Both the position numbers and the translations under genes were made by a program. A stretch of 64,000 nucleotides of DNA from Gemmatimonadota bacterium (lineage in GTDB: Bacteria; Gemmatimonadota; Gemmatimonadetes; Gemmatimonadales; GWC2-71-9), in assembly GCA_003223395.1 (NCBI GenBank), contig QHUZ01000026.1:1-64000 (forward strand), in the 5' to 3' direction. Below the pieces are notes generated by a model. That model searched no databases. It was not told the DNA's origin and worked only from the letters and a program-made list of their open reading frames with translations. This document shows, piece after piece, positions 8,831-19,940 of the stretch. The first letter of the stretch is position 1; the number at the start of each line of letters is the position of its first letter.

Positions 8831-10846
8831 TCACAAAATGTCCCAAAAATCGCGCGTGACGTCGAAGGCGACGTGTAACTGGCGTGTCTGCACCCCGTAG
8901 CCCGCTTCGAGCCGGAGCAGCCCGAGCCATTCCGCGCCGAGCCCCAGGGTCACCCGCGTCCCGGGCGTCGCCCGCCACGGCGTGAGCGCGATCGCCTGAT
9001 CCGTCCATCCCAACGCCGCGTACGGTGCGAGGGTGATCGTTCCCGGCGTGCGCGCCGGTCCCGCACTCAGACGAATGAACGGAACCGGAGTGCGCCACTC
9101 GAAGTGCACGAGCGCCGCGCGGCGGCCGCCCCACTCCCGGAACTCATCGCCCAACAGCGTCCCCCGGCCCCCGAGGACGAACGCGCGGTGCGGCGGCAGG
9201 TAGCGGGTTGCGACACCGAATTGCACTCGCGTCAACAGCCGGCTCGCCCCCGCGCCGAGCGGCACGAGCCAATGCGCCGCCCCACTGACCCGCGTGTAGC
9301 GTTCGCCGAATTCCAGCGTCGTCTCTCCCGCGACATCGCGACGCACGGCAAAGCCTTCGCTGCGGCGCCGCAGTGTCACCGAAGCGGTGGAATAGTCGCC
9401 ATCGCTGATCGCGGGATTCGGGCGATAGCGTCCGGTTGCCGGAGTCGCGTGCACGGCGAGGGATGCGACATGCTCGCGCGCGGCAGCGAAACGCCACTCG
9501 CCGCGCGCACCGATGCCGGCGCGCACGCTGAGCCGCGCACCCGTCGCGCGGTAATAGTCGCCGTAGTCGTCGCCAAATTCCTGCGACGCAATCGAGTTGA
9601 GCAGCGGTGCGATCACGGGCGTGTCTCCGATGTCTCGCACTTGGGCGTACGCCGTCAGCTCGAGCCCGTCCGCGGACGTGAGGGCGAGGAGGCCTTTCCC
9701 CTCACGGTCGCCAAACCCATAACTCCCCAGGCCGCGAAGCTCGAAGCCATCATCGGACGTACGCCACACGAAGCCGGCCCCCGCCGCCAGACCCTCGACG
9801 CGATTGACGTGGACCAGCTCGCTCAGCGCACGCGCGCCGAGACGATGGCGCTTGAGGCCGGTGAGCGCGCGGCGGCCGGCGATGCGACTGACTTCGGCGC
9901 GGACGTGTTGGAGATCGTTTTCGCGGACCGGTTCGGCGACGTCCTGGATCGCGGCGCTGAGGGGACCAGGCCAGGGGAACGAATCGCGCTGCGCCTTGGG
10001 CAGCGCCGTGATCTCCTCGCCGCGGAAAAAGCTCGTCTCGAGGCCGAGGTTGAACACGTAGCTGTCGATCTCCCAGCGGCCGCGGATGATGCCGCGCGCC
10101 GGGATGTCGAGCCAGGTGGCGCGCCGGCGGATCTCGATCTCCTGACGGTAGGGGAGCCAGAAGCCTTCCCAGAGCGCGTTGTCCAGCACGATGCTGACGT
10201 CTTCGAGCTGCGGATCGAGATAGGCTGTGGGCGTGAAGTTGAACGCCAGGCGCACCAGCTCGGCGGATCCGACGTCCACGAACAGCGTGCCGACGATCGC
10301 GGCGGTGCCGAAGTGCTTGGGCCGCACCCGCAGCGCGACGACGCGCACCGCACGCTGCGACAGCACGATGGCCGTCGTGTCGCCCAACGCGAAGTCGTAC
10401 CGGTCGGTGCCGCCGGGCGCCAACGGGTGCGGGACGTCGCGCACTTCATCACCCTCGCCCAACCGGATGGCGGTTCCGAAGTTGTTCTGCACGATGCCGA
10501 GGTGATCGCGATGGTAGTTGATGTCGGTGGGGAGCTCGGCGCGATCGCGCCAGCCGATGATGCGCTGCTTGCTGAGCTGCGGCGCCTTCCAGTACACTTC
10601 CAGCTCCAGCTGATCCGCCTTGACGAGCCGCGGCGGCTCGGTGAGCCCTTCGCCGAACTGCCCGAGGAAGAAGAGAAACCCGTGAGCTTTGGCCTTGTAG
10701 TCACGCAGCGCTGTATCGACCGCGGTCTGCGCGCGGCGCTCGATGGCGCGCCGCGCGAGCGCCAGGGCGGAATCGCTGTTCCAGGCCTGAGCCGGCGCAC
10801 GGGTGGGCGTTGCAAGGGCGAACAGCAGCACGGCAGACCAGCGCAT
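8831..10846 (-). CDS. Outer-membrane beta-barrel protein (DUF5686/BamA-like)
   Basis: 671 residues with a cleavable signal peptide ending near PTRAPAQA. The N-terminal third (about 30-330) is a soluble region of paired strands with LYFNFTP-type segments such as LAFNFTPTAYLD. The C-terminal half is rich in alternating aromatic/small residues typical of a beta-barrel and carries GGRGTLLGDEFREWGG, like the surface-antigen (D15) barrel loop, before the terminal strand ending DFWDIL. It is probably an outer-membrane protein of the surface-antigen/DUF5686 type, with unknown cargo. Its ATG lies only 18 bp from the divergent trpE start, so its promoter must lie inside trpE or in that tiny gap. Confidence 0.7.
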   Translation of the reverse strand: MRWSAVLLFALATPTRAPAQAWNSDSALALARRAIERRAQTAVDTALRDYKAKAHGFLFFLGQFGEGLTEPPRLVKADQLELEVYWKAPQLSKQRIIGWRDRAELPTDINYHRDHLGIVQNNFGTAIRLGEGDEVRDVPHPLAPGGTDRYDFALGDTTAIVLSQRAVRVVALRVRPKHFGTAAIVGTLFVDVGSAELVRLAFNFTPTAYLDPQLEDVSIVLDNALWEGFWLPYRQEIEIRRRATWLDIPARGIIRGRWEIDSYVFNLGLETSFFRGEEITALPKAQRDSFPWPGPLSAAIQDVAEPVRENDLQHVRAEVSRIAGRRALTGLKRHRLGARALSELVHVNRVEGLAAGAGFVWRTSDDGFELRGLGSYGFGDREGKGLLALTSADGLELTAYAQVRDIGDTPVIAPLLNSIASQEFGDDYGDYYRATGARLSVRAGIGARGEWRFAAAREHVASLAVHATPATGRYRPNPAISDGDYSTASVTLRRRSEGFAVRRDVAGETTLEFGERYTRVSGAAHWLVPLGAGASRLLTRVQFGVATRYLPPHRAFVLGGRGTLLGDEFREWGGRRAALVHFEWRTPVPFIRLSAGPARTPGTITLAPYAALGWTDQAIALTPWRATPGTRVTLGLGAEWLGLLRLEAGYGVQTRQLHVAFDVTRDFWDIL

Positions 10847-10864
10847 GGCGGAGAAATTTAGGCC

Positions 10865-12361
10865 ATGGACCCACGCGACGCATTTCTGGAGCGCGCCAAG
10901 GGCGGCGGGATCGTGCCGGTGATTCGCGAGGTGGTCACCGACGCCGACACGCCCGTGGCTGCTTTCGCGAAGATCGCGCGGCCGCCGTTCGCGTTTCTCC
11001 TCGAATCACTGGTCGGCGGGGAGCGCTGGGCCCGCTACACGTTCCTCGGCACCGAGCCCCGGGAAGCATGGCGTTATCGCGGGCAACAGGTGGACCGGTG
11101 GACGCCGGCGGCGGGGTGGGAAAAGGCGGGCGAGACCGCGGATCCGGTCGCGCACCTCGCTGACCGCATGCGGGCTCTTCCCAGCGTCGCGCTGCCGGGG
11201 TTGCCGCGCTTCATGGGCGGCGCCGTCGGGTTTCTCGGTTACGACGTCGTGCGCAGCATCGAGCGCCTGCCCGCGGGCCCGACCGATACGCTCGGCGTGC
11301 CGGACGCGGTCGTGATGATCGCGGACTCGCTCGTGATTCTCGACAACGTGTTCGGGCGCGCGATCGTCGTGGCAAACGTCGAGCTGCCGGCGAAATCGTC
11401 GCCCGCACAACGGCTGCGGCTGTACGACGTCGCCCAGGAGCGACTCGACACGTTGATTGGGCGCCTCAGCGGGCCGCACCAGCTGGCGCCGCTGGCCCTC
11501 GACGACGACGGTCTGGCGTTGCGGCCGCCGCCGCAATCCAAGTATCCGCGCGCCGCCTTCGAACGCGATGTCGCGAAGATCCGCGAGTACATCGCCGCGG
11601 GCGACGTCTTCCAGGCGGTGCTGTCGCGCCGCCAGGTCGTGCCCGGCGCGGTCGAGCCGCTGCGACTCTACCGGTACCTGCGCGCCCTGAACCCGGCGCC
11701 GTATCTCTTCTATCTCACCCTCGATGATGTGACGCTCCTCGGGAGCTCGCCGGAGGTGTTGGTCCGCGTCGAGGGCAACGAAGTGACGGTGCGGCCGATC
11801 GCCGGCACGCGCCCCCGTGGCGCGAGCCCCGAGGAAGATGAAGCGCTCGCGACGTCGCTGCGCGGCGACGCGAAGGAGCTCGCGGAGCACCGCATGCTCG
11901 TAGATCTGGGACGCAACGATGTCGGACGGGTGGCAGCGTACGGCACGGTGCGCGTGACCGAATCGCTGCAGATCGAGCGCTACTCGCACGTGCAACACCT
12001 CGTGAGCGAAGTACGCGGCCGGCTGAAGGACGGGTACGACGCGCTCGACGTGTTGCGCGCCTGCTTCCCCGCCGGGACGGTCAGCGGTGCGCCCAAGGTG
12101 CGCGCCATGGAGATCATCGACGAGCTGGAGCCGGAACGACGCGGCCCGTATGCGGGGGCGGTGGGCTACGTCGGCTGGGGCGCGACGAGCATGGATACGG
12201 CCATCGCGATTCGCTCCGCGCTCGTGCTCAAGGATCAGGTTGTCGTGCAGGCGGGCGCGGGGATCGTCGCCGACTCCGACCCGGCGCGCGAATTCGCCGA
12301 AACCGAAGCGAAGGCACAGGCTGTGCTACGGGCGCTCGCGCTGGCCAAAGCAGGCGATTAG
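10865..12361 (+). CDS. trpE: Anthranilate synthase component I
   Basis: 498 residues. TrpE converts chorismate and glutamine-derived ammonia to anthranilate, the first committed step of tryptophan synthesis. The LLES motif (FLLESLVGG, about residue 45), which binds feedback tryptophan, is present. The chorismate-binding core shows IAGTRPRGA, EHRMLVDLGRNDVG, CFPAGTVSGAPKVRAME and the terminal QAGAGIVADSDP. These distinguish TrpE from PabB with good but not absolute certainty. No trpG, trpD or other trp gene is adjacent, so the glutamine amidotransferase subunit must be encoded elsewhere. The next gene starts 11 bp downstream. Confidence 0.92.
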   Translation: MDPRDAFLERAKGGGIVPVIREVVTDADTPVAAFAKIARPPFAFLLESLVGGERWARYTFLGTEPREAWRYRGQQVDRWTPAAGWEKAGETADPVAHLADRMRALPSVALPGLPRFMGGAVGFLGYDVVRSIERLPAGPTDTLGVPDAVVMIADSLVILDNVFGRAIVVANVELPAKSSPAQRLRLYDVAQERLDTLIGRLSGPHQLAPLALDDDGLALRPPPQSKYPRAAFERDVAKIREYIAAGDVFQAVLSRRQVVPGAVEPLRLYRYLRALNPAPYLFYLTLDDVTLLGSSPEVLVRVEGNEVTVRPIAGTRPRGASPEEDEALATSLRGDAKELAEHRMLVDLGRNDVGRVAAYGTVRVTESLQIERYSHVQHLVSEVRGRLKDGYDALDVLRACFPAGTVSGAPKVRAMEIIDELEPERRGPYAGAVGYVGWGATSMDTAIAIRSALVLKDQVVVQAGAGIVADSDPAREFAETEAKAQAVLRALALAKAGD

Positions 12362-12372
12362 CTTCGGGGCCT

Positions 12373-13995
12373 GTGTTCAAGCTGCTGAGCACTTCGGGCG
12401 AACAATCGATCGACCTCCAGCTCGGGCGGAAACTCGTGGTGGGGCGCGCGGTCACGAGCGACGTCCCCATCTACGATCCCACGATCTCCCGCCGCCACGC
12501 CGAAGTCGTGCTGACCGAAAGCGGCGTCCGGGTCACCGACCTCGGCTCCTCGAACGGCACGTTCCTGAACGGGGCCAAGATCACCGAGGCGGAGGCTGGG
12601 GCCAACGACGTCGTGACCTTCGGCAAGGTGGCGTTTCGGGTGAAGGAAGTGACGGCGCCGATGCCGCGGCCTCAGGTCGTGGCGCCGCCCGACTTCCCGA
12701 GTCCCAAACCCGGTGCCAAAGGCGGCGCCGGCGGCGGGACGATCGTGCGGCAGCTGCCGGTCAGCGGCGGCGTCCCAGCGATCGTCATCGACCAGCCGCA
12801 AGGCTCCTCCCACCTCAAGGTCCATGCGCAGAGTCAGGAAGAGCGGCGCGAGAAGAAGCTGTCGCTGCTGCTCGAGGTATCGAAGGAGCTGTCGAAGCAG
12901 CAGGAGCTCGACCGCCTGCTCGACAAGGTCGTGGACTTCACGTTCCAGATCATGAACGTGGACCGCGTCTCGATCCTGCTGCTGGACGGCAAGTCGGACG
13001 AGCTGATTCCGCGCATTTCCAAGAGCCGGACGGGCGACGCGAGCGCCGCCAAGCACGTCCCGCAGTCGATCGCCCGGAAAGCCGTGGAGGAGCGCGTCGC
13101 GATCTTGTCGGACAACGCGGCCGCCGACGAGCGCTTCAAGGGAAAATCGATTCTCATCCAGAGTGTCCGGAGCGCCATGTGCACGCCGCTCATGGGCTCG
13201 GACCAGAAGGTCCTGGGCATTCTCTACGTGGACAACCTCACGGCGACGCATTCATTCGCCGATGAGGATCTCGAGTTTCTCATTGCGTTCGGCGGTCTCA
13301 CCGCGATCGCCATCGAGAACTCGCAGCTGTCGGAGCGGATCCGCCGCGAGGCGCTCGTGCGCTCGAACTTCGAGCGCTACTTCTCGCCCAACATCGCGTC
13401 GGTCATTGCCGAGCAGCAGGACGCCGGGAAACTGCCCAGTCAGAAACAGCCGGTGGTCGTGTTCTTCTCGGATATTCGCGGCTTCACCCCGATGTCGGAA
13501 ACGATGAACCCCGACGAGATCGCGGGACTGCTCACCGATTACTTCACCGAGATGGTGGACATCGTGTTCGAGCATTCCGGCACGCTCGACAAGTTCATGG
13601 GCGACGCGATCATGGCGCTGTGGGGCGCGCCGATCGGCCACGCCGACGATGCGGACCGCGCGATGCAATGCGCGCTCGATCAGCTCGACACGCTCGAAAA
13701 AATGAATGCGAAGTGGAAGGAATCGGGGCGCCAGCCGCTCGCCGTCGGCATCGGGATCAACTTCGGCGAAGTCTTCGCCGGGAACGTCGGCTCGAACCGG
13801 CGGCTCGAGTATACGGTCATCGGCGATGCCGTGAACACCGCCAGCCGCCTGTGCTCATCAGCCGGTGGCAACGAGATTCTGATTTCGGAGCCGTTCTACA
13901 AAGCGCTGAAGAAGCCGCCGAAGGTCGAGGCCCTCGAGCCGATTCAGGTCAAGGGAAAGACGAAAAAGGTGCCGGTCTATCGCGTGAAGCGGTAA
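12373..13995 (+). CDS. FHA-GAF class III adenylate cyclase
   Basis: 540 residues starting at GTG. An N-terminal FHA domain (GRAVTSDVPI, SRRHAEV, SSNGTFLNG; about 1-95) binds phosphothreonine partners. A proline-rich linker leads to a GAF domain (about 160-310). The C-terminal cyclase domain (about 340-540) has both metal-binding aspartates (FSDIRGFT and FMGDAIMALWG), the adenine-selecting Lys (LDKFMGD) with Asp (VIGDAVNTASR), and the transition-state Asn/Arg. Those residues favour ATP and cAMP synthesis over cGMP. It lies 11 bp after trpE on the same strand, but no functional link to tryptophan is evident. It overlaps the convergent maf gene by 19 bp. Confidence 0.92.
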   Translation: MFKLLSTSGEQSIDLQLGRKLVVGRAVTSDVPIYDPTISRRHAEVVLTESGVRVTDLGSSNGTFLNGAKITEAEAGANDVVTFGKVAFRVKEVTAPMPRPQVVAPPDFPSPKPGAKGGAGGGTIVRQLPVSGGVPAIVIDQPQGSSHLKVHAQSQEERREKKLSLLLEVSKELSKQQELDRLLDKVVDFTFQIMNVDRVSILLLDGKSDELIPRISKSRTGDASAAKHVPQSIARKAVEERVAILSDNAAADERFKGKSILIQSVRSAMCTPLMGSDQKVLGILYVDNLTATHSFADEDLEFLIAFGGLTAIAIENSQLSERIRREALVRSNFERYFSPNIASVIAEQQDAGKLPSQKQPVVVFFSDIRGFTPMSETMNPDEIAGLLTDYFTEMVDIVFEHSGTLDKFMGDAIMALWGAPIGHADDADRAMQCALDQLDTLEKMNAKWKESGRQPLAVGIGINFGEVFAGNVGSNRRLEYTVIGDAVNTASRLCSSAGGNEILISEPFYKALKKPPKVEALEPIQVKGKTKKVPVYRVKR

Positions 13996-14561
13996 GGCCG
14001 CCCGAACTTCGCCAGCAGGTCCAACGCCAGCCGCAGCGGCAGACCCATCACGCCAAAGAAGTCTCCCTCGACGCGCTCGATCAGCGGCGCGCCGAGTCCC
14101 TGGATCGCGTAGGCACCCGCCTTGTCGAGCGGCTCGCCTGTCGCCACGTATGCCTCGAGCGTCTGCCGATTGTTGGGCCGGAATGTCACGCGCGAGACAT
14201 CGAGCGCCTGCTCCAGCCGCCCGTTCTCGGCGACCGCGATCGCCGTGAGCACTTCGTGGGTCTTGCCCTGGAGCTGCTCCAGCATCTCAACCGCGTTGGC
14301 CGGTGACGTCGGCTTCTCGAAGATCTTGCCGTGGAGCACGACTGTCGTATCCGCGGCGAGGATCACGTCACCCGGAGCCCGCGCGACAACCGCCTCCGCT
14401 TTGGCGCGCGACAGTCTCGTGACATAGGCATCGGGCCTTTCCCCCGGCAACACGTGCTCATCCACGTCGGGCGGGATGACGCGGAAGGGAATACGCAGCA
14501 TTTCGAGGAGCTGCCGGCGGCGCGGGGAGCCGGAGGCGAGGACGATGGGACGGTCATTCAT
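13977..14561 (-). CDS. maf: Maf family nucleotide pyrophosphatase
   Basis: About 194 residues. Maf proteins hydrolyse non-canonical or pyrimidine nucleoside triphosphates (dTTP/UTP or m7GTP types) to monophosphates. The family opening LASGSPRRRQLL, the AADTTV loop and GLGAPLIERVEGDF are all present. I chose the ATG at 14561 (MNDRPIVLASG) over an ATG 21 bp upstream because Maf proteins begin just before the LASxSPRR motif. The 3' end overlaps the convergent cyclase gene by 19 bp. Downstream regulation is not visible. Confidence 0.93.
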   Translation of the reverse strand: MNDRPIVLASGSPRRRQLLEMLRIPFRVIPPDVDEHVLPGERPDAYVTRLSRAKAEAVVARAPGDVILAADTTVVLHGKIFEKPTSPANAVEMLEQLQGKTHEVLTAIAVAENGRLEQALDVSRVTFRPNNRQTLEAYVATGEPLDKAGAYAIQGLGAPLIERVEGDFFGVMGLPLRLALDLLAKFGRPYRFTR

Positions 14562-14587
14562 CGTCCTCACCCCTTGACCCACCTCGG

Positions 14588-15298
14588 TCAGGTGCCGTTG
14601 GGCTCACCCGTGGTGCTGCCGGCGGCCTGTACGCGGTCGATGTGCCACACGCCCTGCTCGTCCACGAGGACCGACAGCTCGACCACGGTCGAGGTCCGCA
14701 TCAGCGTGCAGTCGCCGGATGGGAACGTGTAGCAGAAGTCCGGCGCTGCCGCGCTCGCGGACATGCTCGTCCAATCCGTCGTCGTCTCGCTCACGTGCGC
14801 CGCGCAGCCGTAGAAGGCGACGCCGTCGGCCTGGCCGTCGCCGTTCGTGTCGTAGTACAGGTTGAACCGCGGCGCGCCGGCGCCGCAGTCGCCGTTTACC
14901 GAGAAGCCGATGTTGCCCAGATCGGCGATCGTTATCCCTTCGACCCCGGTCACGATCACCGCCGCGAACGCCATGCACCCGTTCTGTGGGGTTGGCGTGT
15001 AACAGGACGCAAAGTCGACCGACTTCTCCAGCAGCACCGAGAACCTGCCGTCCAGCGCCACCCTGTTCGTCCACCGGGCCTGCGAGTACGGCCCGTTGCC
15101 GGTCTCCTTGGCGAAGTCGGGCGGCGGAAAGTTGCCCGCGGTCGGGTCCAGCTTCAGCGACACGGGATCGGCTGCGACGGGCCTCGCCGCGGAAAGGCGA
15201 GGTCCCGTCCCGGCGGCGGTCGGTTCATTGATGCAGGCACTGACCACGAACGGCAGTGCGACCATTGCGGGCGCGAGCACCGTCCACCGGATCGTCAT
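14588..15298 (-). CDS. Putative lipoprotein with an EF-hand-like loop
   Basis: 236 residues, no family recognised. The signal peptide ends in the lipobox VSAC (Cys at about 22), so the protein is probably anchored to a membrane. The mature part is secreted-like, rich in Thr/Ser/Gly, and contains DTNGDGQADG, a calcium-binding-type loop, plus several cysteines (CYTPTPQNGC, CGAGAP, YGCAAH, DFCYTF, GDCTL) that could form disulfides. The C-terminal sentence VVELSVLVDEQGVWHIDRV resembles a small beta domain. It is separated by 93 bp from the divergent beta-propeller gene. Function unknown. Confidence 0.6.
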   Translation of the reverse strand: MTIRWTVLAPAMVALPFVVSACINEPTAAGTGPRLSAARPVAADPVSLKLDPTAGNFPPPDFAKETGNGPYSQARWTNRVALDGRFSVLLEKSVDFASCYTPTPQNGCMAFAAVIVTGVEGITIADLGNIGFSVNGDCGAGAPRFNLYYDTNGDGQADGVAFYGCAAHVSETTTDWTSMSASAAAPDFCYTFPSGDCTLMRTSTVVELSVLVDEQGVWHIDRVQAAGSTTGEPNGT

Positions 15299-15391
15299 GG
15301 GAACCCCCTCTGTTAGGGTGACGCCCTTGAAGTACCGCGGAGTGGGTCGTTCGGCAAGAACGCCCCCCCTCCCCCCTAGCTCGGGCTAAGT

Positions 15392-16279
15392 TTGGGCGTG
15401 CTCTGGATGGCGCTGTGCATTGTGCAAGCCGCACCTGCCGCTCCCGCAGGGCCGCCTGCGACTGACATCTACCTGGCCGACCTGCGCGTCGCCCAGGGTC
15501 GCGTCAGCGTAGGCGTGCCTGTCAACGTCACCGCCAGGCCGGGGTACGACAACCAGCCGTTTTTTCTGCCGGATGGTGGCGCGTTCCTCTATACGTCGAT
15601 CCGCGAGGACAGTCAGGCGGACATCTACCGGTACGACATCGACACGAAGACGAGCGTCCGGCTCACCGCGACGCGCGAGAGCGAGTATTCGCCCACACCG
15701 CTGCCGGACGGCAGCGGCTTCTCCGTGGTGCGCGTCGAAGCCGATTCGACGCAGCGCCTGTGGGCGTTCGACCTCGCCGGGTCGCCACCACGCCTGGTGC
15801 TCGATTCCATCAAACCGGTGGGCTACCACGCCTGGGGCGACGCCCACACGCTGGTCCTCTTCGTCCTCGGCTCGCCTTCGACATTGCAGATCGCGGATGC
15901 CGGTTTCCCGACCGCCCGCGGCGAGGTGATGGCCAAAGACATCGGTCGTTCATTGCAGCGGATCCCGGGGCGCGCGTCGGTCAGCTTCGTGCAGCGCGAC
16001 TCGGTCGCTGGTAGCACGCTCGAGGAGCTGGACATCCGCAGGCGTCGCGTGAAGGAGCTCGCGAAGATTCCACCGGGCGCTGATTTCTTCGCCTGGACGC
16101 CTGATGGAATCGTGTTGACCGCGAGCGGAACGACCTTGTATCAGTGGGATTCGCGACGCGGCGGAGCCTGGGAGAAGGTGGCGGATCTCGCCGCTGCTGG
16201 TCTGAGCAGCGTGACGCGCCTAGCGGTGAGCCCACGCGGGGACCGCCTGGCGATCGTGGCCGTCCCGGTGACCCGCTAG
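15392..16279 (+). CDS. Exported WD40/TolB-like beta-propeller protein
   Basis: 295 residues, possible starts TTG 15392, GTG 15398 or ATG 15407, the last giving [15 protein letters not shown]. The body contains repeated propeller blades of the TolB/PD40 type: [54 protein letters not shown]. Such proteins are usually periplasmic or secreted scaffolds, sometimes attached to peptidase domains; none is present here. The stop codon TAG shares the palindrome CTAG (16276-16279) with the stop codon of the convergent dtd gene. Confidence 0.7.
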   Translation: MGVLWMALCIVQAAPAAPAGPPATDIYLADLRVAQGRVSVGVPVNVTARPGYDNQPFFLPDGGAFLYTSIREDSQADIYRYDIDTKTSVRLTATRESEYSPTPLPDGSGFSVVRVEADSTQRLWAFDLAGSPPRLVLDSIKPVGYHAWGDAHTLVLFVLGSPSTLQIADAGFPTARGEVMAKDIGRSLQRIPGRASVSFVQRDSVAGSTLEELDIRRRRVKELAKIPPGADFFAWTPDGIVLTASGTTLYQWDSRRGGAWEKVADLAAAGLSSVTRLAVSPRGDRLAIVAVPVTR

Positions 16280-16715
16280 CGCTCGAGAATCAGCGTCACC
16301 GGCCCGTCGTTGACCAATTCGACATCCATCATCGCGCCGAACTCGCCGGTCTCGATGGCGATGCCATTGGATTTTTCCCGTAACAACGCAACAAACCGTT
16401 CGTATAAGGGGACTGCGATGTCCGGCTGGGCGGCACCGATGAAACTTGGTCGCCGTCCCTTGCTGGTATCGCCATAGAGTGTGAATTGAGAAACCACGAG
16501 CACGCCGCCGCCCGCCTCGTCGAGGTCCCGGTTCATCTTCCCCTCGGCATCACCAAAAACCCGCAGACCGAGGATCTTCTCGGCCATCCAGGTCAGCTGC
16601 ACGTCCGTATCAGTGGGAGCGAAACCAGCAAGCACAAGAAAGCCGGGCCCGATCTTCCCGGTAACCCGGCCTTCCACGCGAACCTCAGCCCGTTTGACCC
16701 GCTGTAGGACGACTC

Positions 16716-16719
<4 letters not shown>
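16276..16719 (-). CDS. dtd: D-aminoacyl-tRNA deacylase
   Basis: 147 residues, the normal length for Dtd. It hydrolyses D-amino acids (and glycine mischarged on tRNA-Ala) from tRNA in a proofreading role. The two family motifs SQFTLY (about 76-81) and the Gly-cisPro motif NDGPVT (about 138) are intact. The ATG overlaps the glmS stop (ATGA), so it is probably translated from the glmM-glmS transcript. It shares a CTAG stop with the convergent propeller gene. Confidence 0.96.
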
Positions 16720-18529
<1,810 letters not shown>

Positions 18530-18545
<16 letters not shown>

Positions 18546-19918
18546 AACCGCCGCCCTTCTTCTATCAGCCGTTCTGCGTCCGCGCTCGTTGGCGCTTCCG
18601 CGATGAGTCGAATGATCGGCTCGGTGCCCGAAGGCCGCACGTGCAGCCACCGATCCGGCCAGGAGAGCCGTAGTCCATCCTGCCGATCAACGGTTGCATC
18701 ACCGAACCGTTGGCGTAACGCTTCGTAGACCTGCTCGAGCCGCGCCCCACGAGGAACCTTCGCTTTGACGATCGTGTAACGCGGCGCGCGGGCGACCAGT
18801 TCGCTCACCGTCGTGCGCTCGCGCGCGAGCAGTGACAGCACCAACGCCGCAGCCACCGGCGCATCGCGACCGACGTGGAGCGCCGGATACATCACCCCGC
18901 CATTGCCTTCGCCGCCGATCACGGCTCTCAGTTCGATGATCTTGCGCGCGACATGCGCTTCGCCAACCGGAGCGCGCACGACCGTGGCCCCGAACTCTTT
19001 CGCCGCGTCTTCAACAACCAGGCTCGTCGAGAGATTGCAAACGACGGTCTGACGGCCGGACGGCCGGACGGCCCGTATCGCAAAGGCGAGCGTGTAATCT
19101 TCTCCAATCGCTCGACCCTTCTCATCGACAATCGCCAGTCGATCGACGTCCGGATCGACCGCGATCCCGATGTCGGCCTTCTTTCGTCGCACCAGCGCGC
19201 CCAGGGCCTTCAGGTTTTCGGGCACCGGCTCGGGCGGCCGCGGAAACAGTCCGTCGGTCTCCAGGTTTATCGCAGTCACCCGGCAGCCGAGCCGCTCGAG
19301 CAGCTCCGGCATGAGCGCACCGCCCGCGCCACGCACCGTATCGAGCGCGACGCGGAAGCGCCGCCGCCGGATCGCCCGCACAGCGACTCCGCGAAGCGCG
19401 AGCACCGCGGCGAGATGGCGGGAAATCGCGTCCGAATCCGGCTCCACACCGCCGATCGCATTGTAGCTGGCTCGTGGCAGGGGCTCCCCCGCCGCCAAGT
19501 CGCGTACCCGCGTGCCCGCTACACTATCAAGAAAGATGCCATCGGGACCGACGAACTTGAGCGCATTCCATTCGATGGGATTGTGGCTGGCGGTCAGGAT
19601 GATGCCGCCGGCGGCCCGATGATGCTCCACGGCGAGTTGCACGGTGGGCGTGGCAACCAGGCCTACATCGATGACGTCGCAGCCGATGGAGTTCAGGCCG
19701 GCAGTTGCCGCCTGCGCGAACATGGGGCCCGAAGTGCGGGCATCGCGCCCAACGACTACCGACGGTCGGACGGCCCGACGGCCGGACGGCCGATTCCCAT
19801 CCCTTGCCCACGTCCCAAATGCCGCCGCCCAGCGAGCCACCATTTCGGGAGTGAGGTCCGTACCGACGAGACCTCGAATTCCCGACACGCTTACCATCAG
19901 AGTGTCGGAGGGGGACAT
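18530..19918 (-). CDS. glmM: Phosphoglucosamine mutase
   Basis: About 462 residues from the ATG at 19918 (a TTG at 19927 is an alternative). It interconverts glucosamine-6-phosphate and glucosamine-1-phosphate. The phosphoserine loop TASHNP, the metal loop DPDVDRL, the sugar loop GEGNGG and the phosphate loop RPSGTEP are all present. Two GC-rich octanucleotide arrays lie inside the coding sequence, at 19761-19792 and 19043-19074, giving the peptides RPSGRRAVRPS and RAVRPSGR at surface-loop positions. The 3' end overlaps glmS, its pathway successor upstream in biosynthesis. Function should be intact because the motifs are undisturbed. Confidence 0.95.
19043..19074 (+). repeat. GC-rich octanucleotide array (four units), site A inside glmM
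   Basis: Four consecutive 8-bp units of consensus GACGGYCN: GACGGTCT (19043), GACGGCCG (19051), GACGGCCG (19059), GACGGCCC (19067). On the glmM strand they are read as RAVRPSGRQTV, just before the conserved NLSTS region. Same orientation and unit number as site B, 718 bp away. Confidence 0.8.
19761..19792 (+). repeat. GC-rich octanucleotide array (four units), site B inside glmM
   Basis: Four consecutive units: GACGGTCG (19761), GACGGCCC (19769), GACGGCCG (19777), GACGGCCG (19785). On the coding strand they yield NRPSGRRAVRPSV immediately before the conserved VVVGRDARTSG, which looks like an insertion of about nine residues relative to typical GlmM. Confidence 0.82.
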
Positions 19919-19940
19919 GCCCGTCAATCTAATGAATCAA

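Noticed and set aside
9104-10861. 585-codon open frame on the plus strand
   Set aside because: Antisense to the outer-membrane barrel gene with a proper signal peptide.
18546-18650. Longer glmS start
   Set aside because: The glutaminase needs Cys as the first residue after Met, which fixes the start at 18545.
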